A stretch of DNA of 64,000 nt, taken from Cryptomeria japonica (Eukaryota > Streptophyta > Pinopsida > Cupressales > Cupressaceae). Below the pieces are notes generated by a model. It was given only the letters and a program-made list of their open reading frames with translations, was not told the DNA's origin and ran no database searches. Of the stretch, positions 25,501 to 40,500 are shown piece after piece (the first letter of the stretch is position 1; each line of letters starts with the position of its first letter). Made by a program: the position numbers and the translations under genes. The stretch covers positions 766,428,483 to 766,492,482 of the forward strand of contig NC_081414.1 in NCBI RefSeq assembly GCF_030272615.1, written 5' to 3'.

Positions 25501-28490
25501 GTACTCAGGCATAGGAGATGCTATTCTTACAGTTCATTCTTATTTCCGGATTGTAGTTTGGATTTTTTTGTAGTCAGTGAGGCTCCTTTTGTGGTGAATA
25601 GTGTGCTCTAGGCAGTGTGCCTTCCTGCATGTGCAGGCCCCTCTTATTGTAATCACATACTTGCTACAAAAGTATTATCTGATTGTGGGTAGGCTTCCCA
25701 CCGTGTTTTTTCCCTTTATCAAGTTTTCCACGTACAAATATTGGTGTTATGTGTTATGGATGGTTGGTTAATTATTTTGTAATTTATGTTTATGCTTAAC
25801 TGTTACATCTGCTATTTCGGTTTTTGGTTTATGCATTCCGGTAGAAGGTTTTGTGAGCTTAAAGTTTTATAATCCGTTGACAACTAATTCACCCCCTTCC
25901 CCTTTCAGGTTATCCTAACAATTGGTATCAGAGCTTGGTCCTCTTTTGCAGAAGCTTAACCGCTTGAGGAAGATCCTATGGCAACTAATAATTCAACTGC
26001 ATCTGTTTTTCGGAGAGAAACCCCTAAGCTTGATTCGACAAATTACAGAGTATGGAAGATTCAGATGGAGACTCATTTGAAATGTATTGGGAAAGAAATT
26101 TGGAGGATCACGGAGAAAGGCTATACTCTTCATAATCCGACATCTGGCAATCCTCCTCCGGCAAGCCTGGATAAGCACATTGAAAATGATTGTAGAGCTA
26201 GAGAAGCACTCTGGAGTGCACTATTTGATCAACAAATTATGGGATTAACTGACCAATCTAATGCGAAGGCTATATGGGATAAGTTGGAAGCTTTGAATGA
26301 AGGTGACTCTACTGTTAAAATTGCTAAACTTGATGGTTACCAGGTAAGGTATGAGAACCTGAAGATGGAAGAAGATGAAAGGATTACTGCTTTCATGGAA
26401 AGAGTTAATGAAATTGTAATGAGAATTTAGTGCTGTGGTGGATCTCTGAGCAAAGATGAGATTGTTTCTAAAGTTTTGAGAGCTTTGCTACTGACTTACA
26501 AGATGAAGGCTATTGCAATTAATGAGTTGAGAACAATGGCCAACACTTCTGTTAACCGAGATACTTTGGTTGGAAAATTGTCTGCTTTTGAGCTTGAAGA
26601 ATTTGGTCCTCAAGTAGTTGCAAAGACTGAATCTGCTTTTCATGCACCTACATCATCAACCGACAAGAGTGATTGGAAAGCTTTATATGCGAAGGAACTG
26701 GATGAAATGAAGAAAGAAGATGAAGAGTTTGAGCAACTGGAAGCCCTATTTGCTAGAAAAGTATCTAAAGGTCTTGCTGGAAGTAAGTATGAAGGAAAAT
26801 CACCTTTTAAATGTTTTGCATGTAATAAGATAGGTCATTTTGCATTTAGATGTCTTGAGGGGAATTCAAGATTTGAAGAGAGAACTAGAAGATCTTTTAG
26901 GCCTAACCATGATCATCAGAATAAGCATAAGTACAGGAGAAACAAAGACAAATCATGTTACTATGCGGATGAGGAAGGTGTAACTGATTGTGATGATGAA
27001 CTGACACAAGATTCGGCTAGTGGATCCGGTAGTGGTAAGGAATGGGTATTTTTGGCTATTAAGGAAGATGCTTCGGTACCTGTTATTCAAAATGAGGAAA
27101 ATGCCCTTGCTGCGAAAATTGAAGACAAGGATGAATGGGTGATAGACAGTGGTTGTTCACATCATATGACTGGAGATGAAGAATTTGATGGTGGACTGGT
27201 TACATTTGGAGATGACAAAGCATGCATGATTTGGATGCTAAGCATAATACAAATAATGATTATTATGTTGAAGGTTTAAGGCATAATTTTTTGAGTGTAG
27301 GACAATTGGTGGATAAGGGATTTTCAATTACAGTTCAAAGATGGAAAATGCAAAATCATTAACAGATTTGGTTTGGAGATTGCAACCAGTACACAGACTA
27401 AAGGTAACATCTTTCATTTGAACTCCGGTGAGAAAACATGTTTGATTGTACAAATTGATGAGTTGGCTATGGCATAAGAGGTTGTGTCATGTGAATTTTG
27501 ATTGCATTGTAAAGACTAGTTCAACTAAGGCTGTTAGAGATATATCTAAGATTGTGAAGCCCTATAATCCGGTATGTAAGGAATGTCAATTGGGAAAGCA
27601 GGTAAGAACTTCTTTCAAGATATTCAAGATAAATCTAATGATGTTCTTGATCTTATTCATACTGATTTATGTGGTCCTACTAGAATAAAGAGTTTTTAGG
27701 GTGATAGATATTTTATGCTAATCATTGATGACTATTCTAGAATGATGTGGGTTACTTTCCTAAAGGAAAAATTTGAAGTTTTTGAAAAGTTTAAGATCTT
27801 TAAAGCTAAAGTTGAGACATAGACAGGGTTGAAAATTTAATTGCTTAAGGTCAGATCAGGGTGGTGAATTCACATCCGGTGAATTTAACAGTTATTGTGA
27901 GAAGCATGGGATAAGGAGACACAATTGTCTGCCCCCTAAACATCTCAACATAATGGTGTTGTGGAAAGAAAGAACAAAACTATCTTGGATGCGGCTAGAA
28001 CTATGATGATGGAAGCTAATCGGCCTCATATCTATTGGAGAGAAGCTGTGAGCACGACAGTTTACACATTCAACAGAGTTCATATCAAAGGAGACACTAG
28101 TAAGACACCTTAGAGTTATGGTTTGGTCATACACCTTCAGTTAAGTATTTCAGAATCTTTGGTAGTAATCAAGAGAGATGATTCCATTGGAAAGTTTGAT
28201 CCTAGATGTGATGAAGGGATATTTTTTGGTTATTCTAATGAAAGCAAAGCATATAGATGTTATAACAAGAGATTGCAGAGAATTGTGGAGAGCGTTAATG
28301 TCAAGGTGGATGAGTTGTACAAAGGTCAAATCAAAACTTATAAGAGAATCGGAAGTGGAGATGATCATAAATGAACCGGTAGCACCTGTATGTTAAATTT
28401 AGACCAAATTTATATATATGGTATATTTTAATTTTATTGTTACTTATTTGATAGATATATTCCAAATTACTTTATGATTCAATCTGCAGA

Positions 28491-28549
<59 letters not shown>

Positions 28550-31500
28550 TTATCGACTATTCACTGCCGATAATACACAAAGTAATCCACTTACTTATTT
28601 TTGTATATATTGTTATCAACTATTCACTGTCGACAATACACAAGGTAATCCGAAAACTGCAGGGGCTGATTGCTAATGTTATGAGTATTCGAATTGTTCA
28701 TCATGCTCTCGACTGAATCCATAGTTGATAATATATGATAGTGGGTCGGACCACATAGAGTCACGACTCTATGAGGAACCGACGTGATTCCACAGAGTCG
28801 TGACTCTTATGTGGAGCCATGTCCAACCATAGCAAAGCAACCGAACCTTAAACACATTGAAGTCTAGCAAACAAGTTGGCAATAATAAAACCGACAACAG
28901 TAATAATCAATATTAATTAGAACAATCATTAATAGCAATCGACGATCATATAATATAGTTGATAACATAACTGTTATCGACTATATATATATACATGTAA
29001 ACAGTTAACAGATTGCCGATATAAATGAATAAATGATTATACAATCATTCAATAATGATTAGAGTGTGCTAGTTATGCAGTGAAATATAAATGAAGGATA
29101 GAGATCAAGATTAATATATAAATGTCTGAGGCCGAAAAGGTCAATTAGACATTTGTAGATCGATTGGATTTATCTGACCGAAGCTACATATTTCTAACAC
29201 TGTATCGGAATAGAATGTTGAACTAGTTACTCCGACAGTATCAGAAAATTCAACAGTGACTGAAGATCAGAGAAGGGAAACAGAAAGTCAGAAGACTCCT
29301 CGATATGTAAGGTTAAATCATTCAGAAGATTAGATCATTGGAGACAAGAACAAAGGAGTAATGATAAAAAAAGGGTTGACAATTGATGAGGTATGTTTAA
29401 TTTCTCAAGTAGAATTGACATCAGTTATTGAAGCTTGTAAAGATGAATGTTGGATGAAAGCTATGGAAGAGGAATTAGATCAGATTGAAAAGAATAACAC
29501 ATGGACTTTAGTTCCCCGACCTAAAAATAAGAATGTTATTGGAACTAAATGGGTTTTTAGGAACAAATTGAATGAAGATAGCAAGTTGTGAAGAATAAGG
29601 CTAGATTGGTATGTAAAAGATATTCTCAGAAAGAAGGAATTGATTATGATGAGACTTTTGCTCCGGTAGCTAGGATTGAAGATGTGAGATTATTTCTTGC
29701 ATATGCTGCCCATAAGAAATACTAGGTTTATCAGATGGATGTTAAATGTGCATTTTTGAATGGAGATTTTGAAGAGGAAGTTTATATTGAGCAACTTGAT
29801 GGTTTTTCACTTTTAGATGATAAAAACATGGTTTGCAGGTTAAGGAAAGCGTTATATGGATTGAAACAAGCCCCTAGAACTTGGTATCTCAGATTGGACA
29901 AATATCTTTTGAAGCTTGGTTTCACTAAAGGTAATACTAACAGTAACTTATATTATAAAATTGCTGACGATGACATATTGATTGTTGAAGTATTTGTTAA
30001 TGATATCAGTTTTGGAGGTGAGGATAAACTATGTATGGAACTCTTTGAAAATATGAAGAATGAATTTGAGATGTTTATGATTGGGGAGATGAGAATTTTC
30101 TTAGGTTTGCAGATTACTTAAAATGACAAAGGTATTTTCATTTGTCAAACTAAGTATGTTAAAGGGTTGTTGAAGAAATTTGGTATGGAAAATTCTAAAC
30201 CAGTTGGTACCCCTATGGTTACAAGTGAGAAATTGACAAAGAAAGATGTATTAGCTCCGGTAAATCCTACAAGGTACAAATCTATGATTGGAGGTTTGTT
30301 ATAGCTGACTCAGACTAGATCGGATATAATGAATGCTGTTTGTATTGTATCAAGATATCAGAGTGATCCTAGAGAGAATCATGAGTGTGCGATGAAAAGG
30401 ATTTTCAAGTATTTGCAAGGAACAATTGAGTATGGTTTGTGGTATCCCAAAGATGATCACTTTACACCATGTGCATATTGTTGATGTGTCTTTTATACAC
30501 AATCAAACACATAATAAAATACCCAAAGGTACCTTATCCTCTCTTGAACAAAGCTTCCCTGAATGCTGAAGATTTCGCCTTAGGATCAATCGAGGGAACT
30601 CCAAGGTTTTAATATGTAGGTTCTCTACTTGTGGATGAGCACCAGTGTTTGTTCGTTGTGTTTGTTGTTTCATCAAGGGGTCTTACGTACTTTCTATAAA
30701 AGTTGGTTCTTGTGACTACTTTATCAATGAGGAACTGGATTTCCTAATACTAATCGATGTTTCAAAAAAAGGCAAAAGATAGGGGATTCGAGAGGGCTAT
30801 GCTAAATTAAGCCTAAGAATGACTAAATGGAGGGCGATCTTAGTGAAACTCTACCAATCTCAATATTGCCATGAAACAACAACCCTACTGGAATCAATGC
30901 GATCTTCTAAGGGAATTCAAAGATTTTCGAATCATTAATGAACATAGATACTATCAATAGGATACATATCAGTATTCAAATAATAATTGAACTCTAAACA
31001 ATTTCAGTATTCAAATAATAATTGAACTCTAAACAATTTCATTATCTCCAGTTGACCACACAGGGCACACTTACGATCAGTAAGAGGCTAGTGGTTTGGA
31101 CTATGAGCTTCACTAAAAGATCAAACACAACATTTATCACTCAATATAACTCTAACATCTAAAGACTATCTTCAATAAGAGCGATTTAAGAAGATGAAAA
31201 ACCATGCAAGAAGCCACAAAGATTACAATAAAACACCATAACTTCAATATTTCATTGACCTCATAGAAAGATAAAACAACAATTGTTCAACTTTCTCTCT
31301 TCACCAAATTTGTATAACTACTCTTCTTCTCTTTTGCTAATAAACTTATTCTTCTTAACTCTTAACCTACAAATGAAATGAGTGAGTTTATATAGCATTC
31401 TCAAATACAATGAATGGCCTAGATTTAAAGAAGATCAAGGGCTGAGATTTTGACACCTAAACCCTAATTAGGGTTTGCTACAAAAATAACCCTAATTAGA

Positions 31501-34500
31501 TAAGCATTATCATAACATAGCCAATAGAAATTGGCACAAATAACGAGGAAACATCGTCCGATAGGGATTGAATTGCCACATCATTTCATAACAACTTCCA
31601 ATCTAGAATTTTGTTCCCTTTTCCATGTTCCTTTTTGGCATATTCAATGAATCCGGACATAATCCCTTCGATCTCTGCAATGGGAATCTCAGGCAGGCTC
31701 TTCATTTCTCTCCTCCAAGTGAAGGACCTCATTAAAGGCCGAAAGAAGAGTCATCTTCCATCCATGTTCCAACTCTTTTGTCTTCTCAATCAGGAACATA
31801 GTAGTATACATCTGATCTCGCTCCTCTTCTGTGATTATGTCTTCCTCTCTACAAAAAATGACTTTGATCATGTCCTCCAATTCTTGGATGTCCACATCTT
31901 TTTCAATCTCTATCTTTCTATCAAGGATTGCACATAATACATCAAACATTTTATCTTGAATAGGATGGATAGTGTCCTCAACTCGGCTGCACCTACTATC
32001 GATGTCCTTGAATAGAACGTCTTTCATTTGGAGCAAAGTTGACCATTGTAGGAGATTATGGGTTCCACCATCAATTATCCTCTCTTGTGCTAAAACCTGT
32101 CTTGATGCCCTTCTTACCACTTGCAATATTGGGATGACAATGTCTCTAGTGTGAGTGAATGCATCGACAGTTTCCATAGATTATGAATGATCTTAAGGAC
32201 TTGGATAGCCCTGTGGACTGTTTTCATCATTCTTCTTACAAATTCCTTAGCTACCATGTAGGATCTATCAATCCATGTATCCATGAGTTGGGATAAGTTT
32301 TTCAATTTTTTTGCCTGATATATTGACTCAAGAGGGAGTGCCTGCAAGGGTGAAACTGCTGGATCCTGTTGACTTAACGGTTGGTTAAGGTGGCTAAAAT
32401 AATTCCACCAAGAGTTAGTCTCCTTTTCCAACCTTTTATTTTTTTCCATTTCCTCTTTTATTTTATTATTAGCTGCCCTCACTGAATTAGTCGAATCTTC
32501 CATGGCTTGCTCAAAGGTAAGTGGACCAAGATCAAACGTCTCTAAATCATATTCTTCTACCATAATCTTATCATCGTACTTGTCCATTGCTGGTGTAGCT
32601 ATCTGTATCTTTGTGGATCCTGCATCATCTCTGATTACTTTTGACATCTTTGTAGCTTTCTTCCTTTCAATCTCCTCTTGAAAATTGCCTAGAAGACTTT
32701 CCAAATCAAATACTTGTTCTTCATCCTCAACCACAACTACCTTTGTAAGTCTTTCCCTAAGCCAATCTAGAATGGAAGACTTTCCTTCTCTTACTTGTAC
32801 TTCCTCAGGCAATGGCTTCTCACCTCTAAAAGGAGATGTCGCTTCATCATCATTTCTTTCTTCTTGTTGCTCATTAACATCAACTTGGAGAGGAAGAGAC
32901 TGAGTTGATGAGTGCTAAGGTGTCCTTCCTTTGTCTTGTTTGTCATTCTGTACCGTGGATTCCATAGACTCATCTATCTCATACACCTTCTCTCTTTGGC
33001 CCTCTCCTTGACTAATCTGTTTTTCATGTCTAGAAGAAGCACTCGAGGGATGATCAAGATTCACTTTCTGTCTCTTCTTGGACGATTCTCTCTTTTCAGG
33101 TCCCTCCTTTCTCTTTGACCCCTTAGAATGAGAGGTGTTCTCACTTGCACTAGCCTCTCCTTCTTCCATTCTTGTTTCTAAGCTGAATGTCATAGCTATG
33201 TTCTATTCCTTCAACTTTTGATGCTGGACATCCACCCATCTGCGAGTACAACTCAGGATTGGATCTATCAATGCTCTTAAGTCTGCTACTTCTTGCTCAT
33301 CCCAATCTATCTTCACTTCTTTGTCTTCTTTCTCATAGGAAGATTGGAGATATCTGCCACTGTCTTATCCTTGATCTGCTACTCTATAAACTTTGCATTT
33401 CCCGATAAGAACTAAGGGCAATCGAGAGTGCATTTCCTTGGACTCGCCCTTTTGCCTTTCACTTCATCATACTCATGCCAACTTGCCCTAAGGTGATGTT
33501 CTTTTCAACATTTATGGTGAGGAAATGAGCTATATTAAGGATTTCGCTTTGGACCCTTTGGAAGAGTCAGGAGCGAAATTCAAGTTCTAGGCTTGATCCC
33601 ATCATTTCCTTTACTCCAATCCACCTTGCAAGGCAACTACATACCAATCTTCCCTCTACCATGCCATAGGAACTAAGATTTTGACCTCAAACAAAGAGAA
33701 AATAGGTGCTTTTAGGAATTTTGCTCTGGACCCTTTAGAAGGGTCAGGAGCGAAATTTGTTTTAGGTCTATTTTCACCACTTCATTGCCTTAAATCACCT
33801 TTCAAAGGTAAGTACGCATCAATGCCTTTCCAATCATGCCTTAGAAGTCAAAATCTTGATCACAAGAAGGAGCAAATAGGGGTTATGGGAAATTTCGCTC
33901 TAGACCCTTTGGAAGGGTCAGGAGCGAAATTTGTCTCTGAGCTTATTTCACACCTCCTTTCTCCTTTCTTTGCCTTGAATCTAACTTCTCAAACCTTCTT
34001 CTATCACCATTAAGTCAACTTGCCCTCAAAGTGATGTTTACTTCAAGGTTTTAGTGAAGAAATAAGGTCTCCCAAGAATTTCGCTCTGGACCCTTTGGAG
34101 CGAAATTCAAGTTTAAGCTCAAATCTTGACTTCATCTCCAACCTTTCCCTATCAAAACAAGAACTTTGCTTTCAAAAATGCCTAGGACAAGGATTAGTTC
34201 ATAGGTTTGGGCAAGGTAGAATGCCCTGTGAAGGAATTCGCTCTGGACCCTTTGGAAGGGTCAGGAGCAAAATTGCTCTTCTAGGCTCAATTCACACTCT
34301 CTTCCACTTGACTTTGCCGTGGACTTGATCTTGGATTCATTTCCTTCCATGTTCTTGCAAATTTGCCCAACCATTTAATGACTTAGGTGAAGAATTAGGT
34401 CTTTTTGGGAAATTTTGCTCTGGACCCTTTGGAAGGGTCAGGAGCGAAATTCATGTTTTAGCTCAAATTTCATCACTTCATTGTCTTAAATCACTTCCTA

Positions 34501-37500
34501 AGGCAAGAATGTATATGCCCTCCTTCATCCATGTCCTGGGAGCAAAAATCTTGGTTTCAAGCATGGAGCAAAATAGGGATTTTAGAAATTTCGCTCTGGA
34601 CCCTTTGGAAGGGTTAGGAGCGAAATTTATGTTTTAGGCTCATTTCCTTAACTTTTTCTCAAATTTTCAAGCCAAATCCTTATAACTACATCTCTCCAAG
34701 CTTGCTCATGCTAGCATTCGCCTTTCAAGCCTACACTTTGATCATTGGCTTCATTCAATTGACTCTGACTCGACAAAAGACAAAACTTTGGCCTAAAAAC
34801 TTACCACCTTGAGTCATCCTAACTCAAACTTCTCAACTTCTTTGCAAAATATACATTTTCCATCTTTCAAAGGCAAGAATCCGCTAAAATTACATCAGGG
34901 CTCTAGGCACAAAACAAATGACTTTCCCAAGCTTAGGTCAAATTTGGCTTTGAAAGGAACCCTAGGCAAGCTCTGCGAAGGAAACCCTAACTTACCCAGC
35001 CTAGGCAGCCACTAACTCACTCAAAACACCTAACAAGCAGAGAAAAGCTAGGCAAAGAGAAAACAACACTAAAAAACAAGAGGGGGTCCTGTTGTGACCA
35101 TTTCACACATCGCCCCATTTGAAATGGGGACCCCCTCTTTTTGCTCGTTTTTCGCTCGCCTTTCGCTTCGCTTTTTAGGGTTTTGTTAGTTTGTCAGTTG
35201 TCTGGATTTAGGGTCAAGCCTTAGGGTTCCTTTTTTCTGTCTTTTCAGGCCAGAATCCAGTTAGTTTTGAGAGTTTTTTTGAGCTTCCTTTCGTAGGATG
35301 CAATTTTGAATGCAATGAATTCGCCAAAATGGTCTATTTTCAATTGGAATGTTGAGTGCAAAGTCTTAATTTGTCTAAGTGTTGATGATGAAATGTGAAT
35401 TTTTGTCCAATTGAGTAATTTTGACTAAATTTTGAGTTTTTTGATATTTAATCCCGGGCATTGGAAATGATTTGTTTTTGCCTTATGAAGTGATTAAACT
35501 TGTGAAATCTTGATATTTTGGCCTGTAGGAGCAAAATCGCTTCTGTCCCTCAGTGAAGGACCGGAGCTCGTTTTCAAATATCTTACTGTCCTTGCAGGAT
35601 CAAGACGAATTGCGAATTGGAAGTGATGAAGAAAGGCGTGATCTTTCCGTTGAATATAAATTGAAGAATTTCACGAACACGGAAATGCCTCCAGGAGTCA
35701 AAATCGCTCCTGTCCCTCAGTGAAGGACCGGAGCTTAAAATCAAATATTGCTTTGTCCTTGCAGGATTTTAATGACTTGACGATTTGAAGAGGTCCAAGG
35801 AGATGCATTTTACCAAATGAATATAACTTAAAGTGCCGTTGTGAAGGAGAATGACCCAAATATGCAAAATCGCTCCTGTCCCTCAGTCAGGGACCAGGGC
35901 GAAGTTCTTTGTAGCTCCCGTCCCTCTCCCAGGGACCAGAGCGAAATCCTTCATAGGGCATGTTCTGGACGAAGATCAAGCAAGTTTTTGGTTTGAAGGC
36001 AAGAAAAGATGTGAATTGAACCCGTTGAAGATAAATTGAAGATTATGAAACGTCAACAAGGGACCCAAATGCCCAAGTTCGCTCCTATCCCTCAGGCAGG
36101 GACCAGAGCGATTTTTGTCCTAGATGATTTTCTTGCCAAGTTACAATGAATTTCAAGGCATGGATGAGTGAAAGGTACATTACGAATCCGTTTAAGATAA
36201 TTTTTGAAGGTGATAAAGTGAAATGAAGCCTACAGGACTAAGTTCGCTCCTGTCCCTCTCCAAGGGACCAGGGCGATATGATGATTATGTTACCTTTTCG
36301 CCAGATTCAAACCTCTCCAAGTCAATGAGATGAGTGGCAAGGGCGTTTCGAGGCATCTCAATCAAACACAAGGCATCAAAGGTCACCAAATTGAAAGATT
36401 TGCACTAAAATACCCCAGTTCGCTCCTGTCCCTCAGGAAGGGACCAGAGCGAAATTTTCATAAAGGTCTAAATTTTGAAAGTTTATCAAGCATCAAGTAT
36501 CCAAGGGGTTCAAAGAGACTGTGTTTTATGCAACGAAGGCGATGGCAAGTTGAAGAGAGCAAACACGAGCTCAAAACCTTGAAGTTCGCTCCTGTCCCTC
36601 AGGCAGGGACCAGAGCGATATCTAATATAGTTGCCAAATCTCTCAAAAATTACGTTAAGTCAAGGTTTTGCAAGGTCGTAAAGGGTCTAAGGTATGATTA
36701 GAAGATGATATACAAAGGCTTCAAACGTTAAGCGATCATCAAATTGAACAAAGAGGCTATATCGCTCCTGTCCTTCTCCAAGGGACCAGGGCGATTTGCA
36801 TAGGATCCTTCATTTTCCTTCAAATGCATGTCAAGGCAAGTTCACACAAGATCAAGGACATCCTTTAAGAGGCAATGAACGAGGAACCAAGGTTGAAAGA
36901 TGACGCATTTTGGCTAGAGCTTCAAGATCGCTCCTGTCCCTCTCCAAGGGACAAGGGCGATGATCTTTCCAACGTCTAAATGCCTTATAGAGGTTAAGAA
37001 AACAAGCGTGGAGTAAAGAAACAATGTTATTATTCACCTTATGATGGAAATTTGAGATCGAAGATGCAAGATCAAGGAGAAAACATGAGGATCGCTCCTG
37101 TCCCTCTCCAAGGGACCAGGGCAATATCACATCTAAAGGGCACTCATTCGCACAAACATGTCGATCAAGCTCGAAGGACCCAATGAAAATGCCAATTTCA
37201 ACGTGGAGATGAAGATTTTGAACGTCAAAATTGCAAGAATCAAGACCAAGATGATGGATCGCTCCTGTCCCTCAGTCAGGGACCAGGGCGATGAGGTTTG
37301 CATTTTTTATCTTTAAATTTTGGCACTCAAACACATTTTTGAATTTATTTAAATGCTAGAAAATTCGATAAGTTTGAAAATCCAATTAAAATGGCATTTA
37401 AAATTTGCGCTTGTTATTTATTAATTATTTTTGCCTTTGTAAAAAAAAAAATCGAATTTATTAATTAATAAACAAAGGCATTTAATTAATTATTTATTAT

Positions 37501-40500
37501 TAATTAAAAAAAATCAAATGGAGCGCTTGGTTTATGAAAGTCGGCCTTGTTATTTATTAAAAATCGTTTAAATTGTTTTATTTTTACAAAAGTCGGCCTA
37601 GAGTGAATGGGTGGTATGAGCGCTTATAAAGGGAGGTGAAAGACTTTTATTTTCACATCATCTTTTATCATCTTTTACATGCGATCTTGAAGGAGAAGTG
37701 CGAGTATTAGTTAAAGGTGCGAATTGTGTTTGAGAAGTGCGAACTTTCATTTCAAGCAAAGGAAGGCACTAATATCATCAAAGGTGGTGCGAACTTGAAG
37801 TTTCCATTTGAGCGAATTTGCCAAGGACGTCAAGGATATCCCAAAAGGTGGCGAAGTTGCTATTTGAAGGGAGATCACGTTGAAGACCATCTAACGTCAA
37901 TTTTGCCTAGGCGATTTTATTCATTTTGCATTCTAGAGTTAGCTCTCTACTGAGGTATGGCGATGTTGGTTTTATTGTTTTAATATTGAATTGTTGATCG
38001 TCATAGCTTAAATTTTGAAATTTTGAAATTTTGAATTCCTAGCTCAATCGTTTTTTAGGAAATGATAACTCTAAGACTTATCATGATGTTTCCTAAAAAA
38101 AAATTATTCTCTAATCTATGTTATTTATTGCAAGAGCTAGTTTCTCATTATGAAATGTTGTGTAGGTATGGCGACCCCGAAGGCGGGAGCATCCACCAGT
38201 CGTTCAGCTCTCATGAAAGAAGATCAAAAGACCGAAGAAGTGGAAACCAAGATCGTGTCGAAGTGGAGCAACATTGGAGATACCAACTTGGGTAACTTCA
38301 GCACGAAGAAGTTTCGAGAGGTCCCTTACATTGGCAAGCCATCACCTGTCGCCCGGAGAATAATCGAGAGTGGCATCATTAAGGCGGCCGGCTTTCCTCC
38401 AGCTGTTCAGTGCCATAAGTTGATGATCGAGTGTGCTCGACATTATGACCCTCAGTCCAGAACGATCGTGTCCAATGAAGGAAACACTTTGGCGTACCTT
38501 TCAGAGGAAGCTATAAGTGAAGCTTTCCATCTTCCAGAGCACAGGGACATGATATACAAGAGCATAGAAGGAGCCAGGTCAATGTACGAAGATGATCCAG
38601 ATGCTTGTCTAAGCATTATTAATAAGAACTGGTTACTCAAGAGCCGTCCCCGTCTAAGCAAGATCCCGAACACACCGCACAGGATTGATTTCCAGGAGGA
38701 GTACAGAGATTTGATCACCATGCTCAACCGAGTTACAGGAGCCCCTCACGCCTTCTATTTTGAGAAGTGGATGTTCTACTTCATCCAGGTGATTGTTCAA
38801 GGGAAAGGTACGATACATTGGGCTAGGATGATTAGCCATTGCTTGGACGTACAGTTGAGGAGACTCAAGGCTACCAAGTCCTTCCACATGAGTTCATATG
38901 TCATCTATGCCTTGATCAGGAGTTTTGAGTACGCAGGACTACCTCACAGAGGAGTGATTGGAAGAGGACCTGGCGAGGTCAGAGCTTGTGATTCCTATGC
39001 CTACTTACATCATCCGCCAGGGAGCAACTACAAGCTAGTTAATGATACCTTCACGATGAACATCACAAGGACGTTGCAAGGTGGGATTCACAACAGATTA
39101 TCTCAAGACGCACAAGAATTAATAAAGAGGTACGGTGCTTGGTTCATTCAATTTCCGAAGTTCACTTATATTAGAGTGCATGGATGTCCTTTACCTCCAT
39201 ACATGTTGCCGAGATACCCGACAGACAGAATTGTGTTACTTGAAGTAACAAGACAGTTGGCAGCATATGCGAAGGCATTCAGACACAGACATGGGAATGG
39301 AGTTCCAGTACCTATCATTTTGGGCAATTCAGTTGAGGTATGTCCTAATGCTTTAGCTATGGATGACGCAGAGAAGGAGTTAGCCTTGTATTCTTTTCCG
39401 TCTTTTGCTTTGAGAGAAAGCTTTGATCCACATGGACATTTAGAGGAGACAGTCGGCAGAAAGTTTAAGCATGAGTACCAAATTGAAGATTTTATGATGA
39501 ATCTCTTAGATGATCTTGAAGTGAAACGGAAAATGCATTCTAGATTGCCTTTGGATTTCATCAGAAAATGCAGGATTTACAGAGTGGCCGACCAAGCTCA
39601 GGACAATGGCAGACATATCCAGTCATCCTATGATCGAGAAAGTAAATCAATAAGGTTGAATTGGAATGAGCCCGAGGTTGTGGATCTAGATACTTTGATG
39701 GCTCCAATCTTGTCTTGTACTCGCAGATGGGTTGACGTACAACATCAGAAGTTGAGAGAGCAAGGCATTGCTATGACTTTCACTTTGGAAGAGAAACCAG
39801 CCGAAGGTGGAGCTAGTGTGAGCGAAGGCAATCCTAATCCTAGAAATTCAGGTGAAGGTAACCTTCGATGTGCCAGTGAGGGCAATCTCCATCCAAGAGG
39901 TTCGAAGAGGAAAGAAAGGTCAGAAAAGAAGGAATCTTCCAAGAAAAAGCAAGGGGCTAACAGAGATTGATCATCCGGTACTTCTTCTAGACCAGGGAAA
40001 AGGACACTTCAAGTGGAAGAATCCATGGAGTCGATGGTACAGAATGACAGGCAGGAAGAAGGACAGGCACAGCAAGGGTCACTAGATGGATCTCTCCAGG
40101 ATTATGAGTTAGATAAAGATAAAGAGGACAACGAAATGACATCTCCTCCCAGAGAAGAAGAAATAGTGCATAAAGAAATTCAAGTTCAAGAAACAAGATC
40201 GGCCATCTCAGATTGGTTGAAGGAAAGATTAACTAAGGTGATCGTGATAGAGGACGAAGATAATGCAATTGATTTAGAGAGCCTTGTTGGACGCTCACAC
40301 GAAGTAACAGAGAAGAGGAAGGCTACCAAGATGTCCAAGATGATTCGAGATGAAACTGGATCCAGAAAACTGCAGATAGCTACACCGGCAGTAGACAAAT
40401 ATGAAGGTGAGATCTTAGCAGAGGAATATGATATACAGACTTTTGAGTTAGGACCATCCACAGCAGAGCAGACATTAGATGATGCCACTGATTCATTTGA

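Noticed and set aside
35537-37291. CRISPR-like array (short conserved repeats, unique spacers)
   Set aside because: The cores are imperfect palindromes about 36 bp long with 130-bp fillers, in plant DNA inside a transposon; no cas genes.
39166-39561. Minus-strand ORF of 131 codons
   Set aside because: Shadow of the long + strand ORF of the right cassette.
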